From: Candidatus Didemnitutus sp.
GTDB lineage: Bacteria; Verrucomicrobiota; Verrucomicrobiia; Opitutales; Opitutaceae
Length of the DNA stretch: 7,812 nucleotides
Assembly: GCA_030682505.1 (NCBI GenBank)
Contig: JAUXOH010000143.1
Coordinates: forward strand, 1 to 7,812
Direction: 5' to 3'
Shown here: piece by piece, positions 1 through 5,813 of the stretch
Position numbering within the stretch: position 1 is the first letter of the stretch
Layout: the number at the start of each line of letters is the position of its first letter
Translations under genes and position numbers: made by a program
The notes under the pieces: model-generated
Told to the model about the DNA's origin: nothing
The model's database searches: none
Seen by the model: only the letters and a program-made list of their open reading frames with translations

Positions 1-1438
1 AGCGCTGTTTCTCCTCGTGATGGAGATCATCCTGCCGAAGGACCAGCACCGGTTCATTCCGCTGGCGGCGATCATGACGATGGGGGCCGTGCTCGTGGCT
101 CTCGGGTTGAATTTTTATACGTCGTGGCTCGGTGAGGCGACGTTCGGTGGTTTGATCCTGCACTCGATGCCGGGGCAGTTCGCTCGTGTATTTTTCGTCA
201 TCTCGAGTCTGCTGGTGTGCTTCATCGCGGGTCTGGTGCTGCCGCGCAGCAAGATGCCCCGCGTGGAGTTCTACCACATCGTGATGGTGGTGACCGCCGC
301 GATGATGCTGCTGGTGCAGAGCAACCACTTCGTGATGTTTTTTGTGGCACTGGAGACCGTCACCGTCGGGTTCTACATTCTCGTCAGCTACTTCCGGAAC
401 AACGCGCTCACGCTCGAGGCCGGACTCAAATACCTGATTATGGGCGCGCTGAGTTCGGCGATCATGCTCTTTGGCATCGTGCTGCTCTACGGCGCGGTGG
501 GACGCGTGGAGGGTGCGGACGGCATCGTGCACAACGGTTTTGAATTTGATACCGTGGCGACTTTCCTGGCCGACCATCCCGACAATCTCCTCGGCCTCAT
601 CGGTGCGGTGCTCGTGCTCAGCGGGGTGGCGTTCAAGATCGGTGCGTTTCCCTTCCAAATCTGGGTGCCCGATGTCTATCAGGGCGCGCCCACGCCGGTG
701 ACGGCGTTCCTGGCCGTCAGTTCCAAGGCCGCCGGCTTTGCGGTGCTCCTGACGCTCGTGCGCTACGTCTTCGCCCCCTTGCAGGAAATGCTGGTGCCGT
801 TGCTGACGGTCATGGCGGCCGCGACGCTGATCTTTGGCAACGTCGCCGCCATCACGCAGCGCAACGCCAAGCGCCTCATGGGTCTCTCGGGCGTGTCGCA
901 CGCGGGCTTCCTGCTGATGGGGGTGGTCGCGTCGTTCACCGTCCCGTGGGCGGCGGGCGCCGTGTGGTTTTATCTCTTTACCTACCTCTTCGCTTCGATG
1001 GCCGTGTTTGGCGTCATGGCGCACGTTGCGGGCGACGACGACACGGTGAACGAAATCGACAGCTATGATCGCTTGGCCAAGGACCAACCCTTCCTCGGTG
1101 CGGTGCTGGCGGTGGGCGTCGGGTCGCTCGCGGGCATTCCGCCGCTGGCCGGGTTCATCGGCAAGCTGCTCATTTTCATGGCGGCGGTGGAAGCGCAACT
1201 CTACGGGCTCTTGGCCGTCGCGGTCGGGTGCGTGATCATCTCGATCTATTACTACTTCGGTTGGATCAAGGCCGCGTGGTTCGAGACGTGGCGCCCGGAG
1301 GGCGAGGCGACGGCACCGGCCGTCAACCGCCCGGCGGTGACCCTTCTCAGCACCCTCGTCCTTGCCAGTCTGGCTTTTGCCACGGTGCTGCTTGGTTTCT
1401 TCCAGGAGCCGCTGACCCAGTGGCTGATGCTGAAGTAA
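1..1438 (+). CDS. nuoN: NADH-quinone oxidoreductase subunit N (complex I), 5' end cut by window
   Basis: This is an antiporter-like, proton-pumping membrane subunit of NADH:quinone oxidoreductase in the inner membrane. The frame is open from base 2 and reads ALFLLV before the first possible internal starts (GTG at 17, ATG at 20). Because that is hydrophobic helix sequence, the true start lies upstream and only a few residues are missing; the visible 473 residues after base 17 are close to the usual NuoN length. Numbering from base 17, about 13 hydrophobic helices are visible. The charged residues expected inside them are present: Glu113 (ALETVTVGFY), Lys138 (EAGLKYL), Lys207 (AFKIGAFPFQIWVPDVY), Lys237 (SSKAAGF), His295 and Lys383 (GFIGKLL). 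The GAPTPVTAFLAVSSK stretch is typical of the Proton_antipo_M domain and favours NuoN over NuoL or NuoM. As nuoN is usually the last gene of a nuo operon, this is probably the operon's 3' end. The gene is intact at its 3' end (TAA). Confidence 0.95.
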   Translation, partial: ALFLLVMEIILPKDQHRFIPLAAIMTMGAVLVALGLNFYTSWLGEATFGGLILHSMPGQFARVFFVISSLLVCFIAGLVLPRSKMPRVEFYHIVMVVTAAMMLLVQSNHFVMFFVALETVTVGFYILVSYFRNNALTLEAGLKYLIMGALSSAIMLFGIVLLYGAVGRVEGADGIVHNGFEFDTVATFLADHPDNLLGLIGAVLVLSGVAFKIGAFPFQIWVPDVYQGAPTPVTAFLAVSSKAAGFAVLLTLVRYVFAPLQEMLVPLLTVMAAATLIFGNVAAITQRNAKRLMGLSGVSHAGFLLMGVVASFTVPWAAGAVWFYLFTYLFASMAVFGVMAHVAGDDDTVNEIDSYDRLAKDQPFLGAVLAVGVGSLAGIPPLAGFIGKLLIFMAAVEAQLYGLLAVAVGCVIISIYYYFGWIKAAWFETWRPEGEATAPAVNRPAVTLLSTLVLASLAFATVLLGFFQEPLTQWLMLK

Positions 1439-1458
1439 GCGCCGGGAGTGCTTATTTC

Positions 1459-1485
1459 TTCGCCACCACGGGCGAAACCGTTTCG
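1459..1485 (+). other. Two overlapping short hairpins between nuoN and thyX
   Basis: The 60-base gap holds two inverted repeats that share bases. One pairs TTCGCC (1459-1464) with GGCGAA (1471-1476) around a 6-base loop. The other is the quasi-palindrome CGAAACCGTTTCG (1473-1485). They use the same CGAA bases, so they cannot form together. AGTTTTCG follows the second. This could be a weak terminator for the nuo operon or a leader structure for the next gene; the T run is only four bases and the stems are short. The structure is seen; the role is inference. Confidence 0.25.
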
Positions 1486-1498
1486 AGTTTTCGTGCGC

Positions 1499-2845
1499 AT
1501 GAAGGTAACCGGACTCGCCATTGTTCCGCCCCCGTCGGCGGCTGACCTCCCCAAGGTAACGCCCGAATTGCTCGCGTCCGTCCTCGCACGGTATTCGCGC
1601 AGCAACGAGGGCATCGCCACGATTCTGGGAAAAGTCGACATCGCCAACCCCGACGAGTCGATCGACCGCATCCTCAAGTTCGTCGATTACGGGCATGCGT
1701 CGATCGGCGGTTTGACCGGCGGCCTCGCCATCGCCCTCGACGGCATTTCGATGTGGCTGGCCTACAAGATTTTTGAAATCGCCCAGATGGCGGACGGTCA
1801 GGAATCGAGCACGCGCTACATCACGATGGATGCGGCCAACCTGCCGACCCCGGCCGAACTCGGCCTTCCCGAGGATTTGGCTCCGCGTTGGAGTGTCGTG
1901 ATGGCCAAGGCCTTTGCTGCCTACCATGCGGAATACGCGCGACTCGACCGTTTGGGCCACGAGCAACCGGACCTGATCCGTCTGCCCCCCGATGCGAAAC
2001 CGGCGGTCGTGAACCGGATCCGGAAGAACTACGCGCTCGATCGCGCGCGCTACTTCATCCCCCTCGCCACGCGTACGAATCTCGGCCTCGTCCAGAGTTC
2101 GCGCATGTGGTCCGCGACGGTGAAGCAACTCGACTCGCTGGCGCATCCGGAAGCGCGCGCGGTGGCGGCTTTGATTCGCACGGAGTTGATCAAGCAATCG
2201 CCGCGGCTGATGCGGCACAGCGCGGCGGAAAAATCCTACCAAGCGCAGGCGGAGCAGGAGCTGGCGACCTCGTTGCGTCTTGGCCTAGAGCGGTTGTCGA
2301 CTGCACCGCTGGCCGACCAGGTGTGGGTGAGGGTCGATCGCTCTGCGCCGCCGTGGCTGACGGAGGAACAGTCCGTGGCCGAGGCGCTGCGCCACCGGGC
2401 GAATCGTTACGGTTATCAAGGCACCATGACGCGCCGCATGCGCGTCGGTTTCGCCTGGAACAACATGGCCATTGCCGAGCTGCGTGACCTGAACCGCCAC
2501 CGCACGGGGCACCGCTACACGCCCTTGATCCAAGCTGGATTTTACCTGCCACCGGAGATCGCCCGCGCGCCACACCAGGCTCTGCTCGACGAACAGGCGG
2601 CGTTGACGCGCGACTTGATGTCACGGGGCTCGGCCAGCTACGTTTATTCATTGCTCCTCGGCGCGCAGACCCCGTTCGAGCACAGTACTCACGGCGACAA
2701 GTTTATCTATGAAGCGGAGTTGCGCACCGGCATGGGCGCGCATTTCCGCTATGCGGAACATCTCAGTGCCGCCCTGCGTGAGTTTTTTGTGCAAGTGCCG
2801 GAAGCCAAGTCGTGGGTGGTTGAAGGCATCGCCGAGCCGGAATAA
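1499..2845 (+). CDS. thyX: ThyX-family (FAD-dependent thymidylate synthase-like) protein, double-length
   Basis: ThyX proteins make dTMP from dUMP using FAD, NADPH and methylenetetrahydrofolate, and act in the cytosol. The product is 448 residues, about twice a typical 220-250 residue ThyX, and reads as two ThyX-like halves. Half one (about 1-240) has YGHASI (64-69), then QESSTRY (101-107), the second part of the RHRxxSxNExSxRY signature, with IAQ where RHR should be. ARYFIPLATRTN (183-194) and HPEARAVA (216-223) resemble the substrate-binding C-terminal part. Half two (about 290-448) has DLNRHRTGHRY (330-340), keeping RHR but losing ExSxRY, then a GAQTPFEH segment and LRTGMGAHFRY (408-418). 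The ATG at 1499 is chosen because MKVTG begins the folded region; a GTG at 1448 would add 17 residues with no family character. No Shine-Dalgarno sequence is evident. ThyX superfamily membership is fairly firm; actual thymidylate synthase activity is inferred from the family. Confidence 0.82.
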   Translation: MKVTGLAIVPPPSAADLPKVTPELLASVLARYSRSNEGIATILGKVDIANPDESIDRILKFVDYGHASIGGLTGGLAIALDGISMWLAYKIFEIAQMADGQESSTRYITMDAANLPTPAELGLPEDLAPRWSVVMAKAFAAYHAEYARLDRLGHEQPDLIRLPPDAKPAVVNRIRKNYALDRARYFIPLATRTNLGLVQSSRMWSATVKQLDSLAHPEARAVAALIRTELIKQSPRLMRHSAAEKSYQAQAEQELATSLRLGLERLSTAPLADQVWVRVDRSAPPWLTEEQSVAEALRHRANRYGYQGTMTRRMRVGFAWNNMAIAELRDLNRHRTGHRYTPLIQAGFYLPPEIARAPHQALLDEQAALTRDLMSRGSASYVYSLLLGAQTPFEHSTHGDKFIYEAELRTGMGAHFRYAEHLSAALREFFVQVPEAKSWVVEGIAEPE

Positions 2846-2853
2846 TTGGCTTG

Positions 2854-2886
2854 CGGCAGCAAGGCGGCAAAGGAGCATTGCTGCCG
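2854..2886 (+). other. Perfect 9-bp inverted repeat just after thyX
   Basis: CGGCAGCAA (2854-2862) is perfectly complementary to TTGCTGCCG (2878-2886) across a 15-base loop. It starts nine bases after the thyX stop codon. No T run follows, so it is not a classical intrinsic terminator. A 3'-end-protecting stem-loop, or pausing in combination with the hairpin further downstream, would fit. Confidence 0.4.
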
Positions 2887-2913
2887 ACTGGAAACGAACC
2901 GAATTCACGCCTT

Positions 2914-2941
2914 GGCAGGGGCAATCCCCGCCGTTGATTTT
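2914..2941 (+). terminator. Candidate intrinsic terminator downstream of thyX
   Basis: GGC-A-GGGG (2914-2921) pairs with CCCC-GCC (2926-2932): seven G:C pairs, one bulged A, and a CAAT tetraloop. GTTGATTTT (2933-2941) follows, a modest T-rich tail. A GC-rich stem with a small loop and a downstream T tract is the standard rho-independent layout. It lies about 70 bases past the thyX stop and 32 bases before the next start, so it would separate thyX from the hydrolase gene. The interrupted T tract lowers certainty. Confidence 0.45.
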
Positions 2942-2973
2942 CCGCCCAGCGTTTCCGTCGGGTCCCTCTCCTG

Positions 2974-3753
2974 ATGTCCGTTCGATTCAAAATCCTGCAA
3001 TTCAACATGCAGTTTGGCCAGGGCTGGCGCGACGTTGATCCGGATCATGCTCCGATCGATCTCGCGGCCACGATTGCGGAAATCAAAAGCCATGATGCCG
3101 ACCTGATTCTCTTGCAAGAGGTTGAGAAAGCGGAACCGGGCGGCACGCAACCGCCGCTGCCTCCCAACTACAGCTATCTCAAGCAGGAGCTCAGGGGCTA
3201 CGACAGCCACTTTGCTTTTCCCCGGGAAGATCCGCGGGAACTGCCCTTTGGCATTGGACTGGCGATTTTCTCCCGCACGCCGCTGCGCGATCGGATGCTC
3301 CTCAATCTCCCGTCGCCCGCAGTGGGGTTTCAGTTCAACGGGGAGGAAAAGACCCCGACGGACCGCCTCTTGATCGGAGCAACCACCACCATTGGCGGCC
3401 GGGACTTGCGCGTGCTGAACACCCATCTGCTCGCGCTCTTCATGCTGAAAACGAGCAGCGAAGTGCACAACGAGCAGCGGCAACTGGTGGCGGAAGAACT
3501 GAAACGAAGCACCGGACCGACTTTGTTGGGCGGTGATTTCAACGTCCGGCTGCACGAGTCGCTCGTGGCCCAATTTGACGCGGTCGGTTTCAAGACCGTG
3601 CAAAGCACGGAAATCACGTGGCGTCGGTTCCCCTACGTGCTCGACCACATTTTCTACAACGCGCCGTTTCGCGTCGTCAGCCATGAAGTGAGGCCAACGC
3701 CCACGTCGGATCATCACGCGCTCGTGGCGGAATTGGAATTTGTTGACCGCTGA
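2974..3753 (+). CDS. Endonuclease/exonuclease/phosphatase (EEP) family metal-dependent hydrolase
   Basis: The 259-residue product is a DNase I-like/EEP-fold hydrolase of phosphate esters; the substrate cannot be read from sequence and could be nucleic acid, a phospholipid head group or another phosphodiester. The motifs appear in the correct order: LQFNMQFG with Asn11; LLQEVE with metal-binding Glu49; LNTHLLA with His151; GGDFNV with Asp188 and Asn190; LDHIFYN with Asp224 and His225; and TSDHHALVAELE with Asp246 and His247. This is a complete catalytic set, so the enzyme should be active. No signal peptide or membrane segment is seen, so a cytoplasmic location is likely. The length is normal for a single-domain EEP protein. 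The ATG at 2974 is the only sensible start, since the first core strand (FKILQFN) begins at residue 5; no Shine-Dalgarno sequence precedes it. The gene is probably transcribed alone, as a terminator-like hairpin precedes it and an opposing gene ends 15 bases beyond its stop. Confidence 0.88.
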   Translation: MSVRFKILQFNMQFGQGWRDVDPDHAPIDLAATIAEIKSHDADLILLQEVEKAEPGGTQPPLPPNYSYLKQELRGYDSHFAFPREDPRELPFGIGLAIFSRTPLRDRMLLNLPSPAVGFQFNGEEKTPTDRLLIGATTTIGGRDLRVLNTHLLALFMLKTSSEVHNEQRQLVAEELKRSTGPTLLGGDFNVRLHESLVAQFDAVGFKTVQSTEITWRRFPYVLDHIFYNAPFRVVSHEVRPTPTSDHHALVAELEFVDR

Positions 3754-3771
3754 CGGTTGCGGCGGCGGTCA
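3744..3771. terminator. Possible bidirectional terminator at convergent gene ends
   Basis: TGACCGC (3744-3750) is complementary to GCGGTCA (3765-3771) across a 14-base loop. The repeat touches the ends of both convergent genes: its right arm contains the minus-strand stop (TCA at 3769-3771), and the plus-strand stop TGA (3751-3753) is the first codon of the loop. A symmetrical stem at the meeting point of two genes separated by 15 bases is a plausible shared terminator, but it is only seven base pairs long and has no T run on either strand. Confidence 0.25.
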
Positions 3772-4047
3772 GGCGCGACGGGCGCGTTCCTTGTCCGAGT
3801 CCCGTTCCTCTTCCAGCCGGGCTTTCTCGCTGCTCATTTGCTTCCGGATCTTGTCGGCCTCTTCGTATTGGCGGGTGGCCAGGGCGCTGTTGAGCTGCTG
3901 TTTCAGGAAGATTTCGCGTTCCGCGATCTTGCCTCGGTAGACGCGGTCGATCTCGGCCAGCTGCTGTTTCTTCGCGGCCGACACCGGTCCGCTGGAGGGA
4001 TCGGACTTGGCCAGGCGTTCCATTGCGAGTTCATAGGCGCTCTTCAT
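3769..4047 (-). CDS. Small charged helical protein with UVR-like motif, downstream of comEC
   Basis: The predicted protein has 92 residues and begins MKSAYELAMERL. It is almost entirely helical in character and very rich in Lys, Arg, Glu and Gln, with no membrane segment, signal peptide or cysteine. Residues 48-71 (LKQQLNSALATRQ then YEEADKIRKQM) resemble the UVR motif of UvrB/UvrC, whose core is a helical hairpin with a [FY]ExAxxxR pattern: here Tyr61, Glu62, Ala64 and Arg68. The tail (72-92) is a highly charged coiled-coil-like helix ending ERARRA. UVR motifs mediate protein-protein contacts, so an adaptor role is possible; function is otherwise unknown. The start at 4047 is preferred because upstream codons in the same frame overlap comEC and give a proline/glycine-rich sequence unlike the rest. 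It starts 20 bases after the comEC stop on the same strand, so the two are probably co-transcribed. Confidence 0.75.
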   Translation of the reverse strand: MKSAYELAMERLAKSDPSSGPVSAAKKQQLAEIDRVYRGKIAEREIFLKQQLNSALATRQYEEADKIRKQMSSEKARLEEERDSDKERARRA

Positions 4048-4067
4048 GAGAGGGAAGAGTGACGGCT

Positions 4068-5708
4068 CTAGCCAAACTTCACACCCAAAATCATCGTCAG
4101 GGCCAAAACAACCACCGCCAGCCAGTGGCCGTGGGGCACGCGACGGCTCGCAACCAGGAGCATGGTGCCTAGAACCGCGACCTGCGCCGCCGGACCCATC
4201 CACGCCCGGTCAAACGTAGCCGGAAAATAGACGCCGGGCACGGCGGTCGTCCATTTCACCAAGGCATCCATGGTGAGAATGACGACCGCGGAGGCGTGAT
4301 TGAAGAGGATGCTCAGCGGCAGGAGTCCCACCAAGCCGCAGAGCAACGAGATGAATCCACCGATGATCGCGAGGGAGGCGAGAGGCACAATGACGAGGTT
4401 TCCCAGCAGGGCACCGGGCGAAAAAAGACCGAAGTTTCCAATGCTGCCCGGAGTGCTGGCAATCACCGCCGCCCACGTGATTGCGGCGGCGGCGAGAAAA
4501 CCGTCACCTCCCCAGCGCGTGGCGTGTCGCCACCAGCCCCAATGGGACTCGGGTAGTTCGCGCCATGGTTTCCACGCGCTTCGCCACCGGTCGGCGAGCG
4601 GCCCACCCATGACCACCAGCGCCGTGACGACCGAATACGACATCTGAAAACCGGCCATGAAGAGCTGCCGTGGCTCCAACAACAGCGTGGTGAACGCGGC
4701 CGCGGCCAGGGCCGCGAGGGAATTGCCGGGCAGGCGGAAGACGCGGGAGGAAACAAGGAAGGCGATCATCAGAAATGCCCGCTCGGCTGGGGTACTGGCT
4801 CCCGTCACCTGCACATAGAGCCAGAGGACCACGAGTCCGGCGATGCTTGCCTCCCGCCGGGGCACCCGGAGCAAGGTCAACCCGCTCAGGATGGCGGTGG
4901 CGATCACGCCCACGTGCAGACCACTGATCGAAAAAATATGAAACACACCGCTGCGCATGAAGGCGCTCTGCTGTTCGCTCGACAGCACGGCCTTCTCTCC
5001 GAGCAACATCGCTTGGTAGAGAGAGGAGATCTGGGGGTAGCGATCAAGACCCTGCTCCAGGATCCCATCCAGCCGTTCTCGGACCCGCGCGCAGAAATGA
5101 CGGAACCGTTGCGGCGGTCGCTGTTGCTCGTGCAGCTGGCCGCGCATCAGTCGCAGGCGAACGCCAAGACTTTCGAGATAACGATCGAAGCCACGGGACG
5201 AACCAACCGCCGGTGGCACAGGTTCGACGAGTCCACGGTAGCGGTAATGGCCGGAGACATCGGGCACCGTGCTGATGCGACGGATCGCGGCGAAATAGAC
5301 CCGTTGACCCGCGAGTCCCGAGGCCGGTCCCTCCGCGCTTACGATGCGGGCGAGGCCACTGAAGGTTTTGCGCTGCGGTGCGGGCGCGTAAATCTGTTCA
5401 ATCTCCAGCACGACATTCACCTCTCGCGGCGCCGCGTCCCAAGTCAGGCCCGGCGGTGAGCGCAGCGGCAACCACAGATAGCCCGCGAGGCCGGCCGTCC
5501 CGATCAAGGTCGCACTCCAAGCGAATTGTGCCCCGCGAGCGCCGCGCTGCCGAAACAGCCACGCCACCACCGCCATTCCGCCCGCAACGCCCGCCCCCCA
5601 GCGGACATCAAGAGGCACGGGGCGATGGAGCTCCGCCAGGGTCAAGCCCGCCATGAAGGGCAGCAACAACCACAAGAGGGGAGCGCGCAGTGAACCGGGC
5701 GAAGACAT
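4068..5708 (-). CDS. comEC: ComEC/Rec2-type DNA uptake channel protein, lacking the C-terminal nuclease-like domain
   Basis: ComEC is the inner-membrane channel that passes single-stranded DNA into the cytosol during natural transformation. The 546-residue product has hydrophobic helices near residues 9-27, 38-52 and 62-82. A soluble stretch at about 90-200 matches the DUF4131/OB-fold position. The Competence core begins with AMLLGEKAVLSSEQ (233-246) and the hallmark SGVFHIFSISGLHVGVIA (253-270). GASTPAERAFLMIA (303-316), EPRQLFMAGFQMSYSVVTAL (345-364) and FGLFSPGALLGNLVIVPLASL (426-446) follow, all classic ComEC segments. It ends after two more helices (507-520, 529-543). Full-length ComEC usually runs 700-800 residues with a metallo-beta-lactamase-like domain; none is present, and the stop is followed at once by a different gene. 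The ATG at 5708 (MSSPGSLRAPLLWLLLPF) is chosen because it places the first helix at the N-terminus. Earlier in-frame starts up to 5834 would run into rarA. No cysteine pair is present in the OB-like region. Confidence 0.9.
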   Translation of the reverse strand: MSSPGSLRAPLLWLLLPFMAGLTLAELHRPVPLDVRWGAGVAGGMAVVAWLFRQRGARGAQFAWSATLIGTAGLAGYLWLPLRSPPGLTWDAAPREVNVVLEIEQIYAPAPQRKTFSGLARIVSAEGPASGLAGQRVYFAAIRRISTVPDVSGHYRYRGLVEPVPPAVGSSRGFDRYLESLGVRLRLMRGQLHEQQRPPQRFRHFCARVRERLDGILEQGLDRYPQISSLYQAMLLGEKAVLSSEQQSAFMRSGVFHIFSISGLHVGVIATAILSGLTLLRVPRREASIAGLVVLWLYVQVTGASTPAERAFLMIAFLVSSRVFRLPGNSLAALAAAAFTTLLLEPRQLFMAGFQMSYSVVTALVVMGGPLADRWRSAWKPWRELPESHWGWWRHATRWGGDGFLAAAAITWAAVIASTPGSIGNFGLFSPGALLGNLVIVPLASLAIIGGFISLLCGLVGLLPLSILFNHASAVVILTMDALVKWTTAVPGVYFPATFDRAWMGPAAQVAVLGTMLLVASRRVPHGHWLAVVVLALTMILGVKFG

Positions 5709-5813
5709 GGCAGCGAGGTCTCGGCCCGTGAGAAGACTGCCCGGGCAGCAAAACAGAGTGTGGCTCGCCTTCAAACTTGTTTCGCGCGCAGCGGGAGCCC
5801 ACGGTTGGAGTCC
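5709..5813. promoter_or_regulatory. Divergent comEC/rarA intergenic region with 12-bp palindrome
   Basis: These 105 bases separate the oppositely oriented starts of comEC and rarA, so they must hold the promoter of each gene unless transcription begins inside the neighbour. CTGCCCGGGCAG at 5737-5748 is a perfect 12-bp palindrome located about 30 bases before the comEC start and 65 bases before the rarA start. That position would suit an operator acting on one or both genes. I do not see convincing -35/-10 boxes. For rarA a GGAG (5807-5810) lies three bases from the ATG, too close for a good ribosome binding site. The palindrome is seen directly; the regulatory role is inferred. Confidence 0.4.

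Noticed and set aside
1448..1498. GTG start at 1448 for the ThyX-like protein
   Set aside because: It adds 17 residues with no family similarity and includes the hairpin region; MKVTG at 1499 starts the recognisable protein.
2905..3717. Long minus-strand open frame opposite the EEP hydrolase
   Set aside because: The plus-strand frame carries the full ordered set of EEP catalytic residues; the antisense product has no recognisable feature.
4068..4070. Frameshift or early stop as the cause of the short ComEC
   Set aside because: A well-formed gene with its own start follows 20 bases later and no metallo-beta-lactamase HxHxDH motif was noticed in the downstream bases, so an original short form is more likely.
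4048..4203. Upstream extension of the UVR-like gene to 4203
   Set aside because: The added stretch overlaps comEC in another frame and is Gly/Pro/Arg-rich, unlike the helical protein beginning at 4047.
4914..5459. Plus-strand open frame inside comEC
   Set aside because: It is antisense to the DUF4131/OB and core region of comEC and has no domain of its own.
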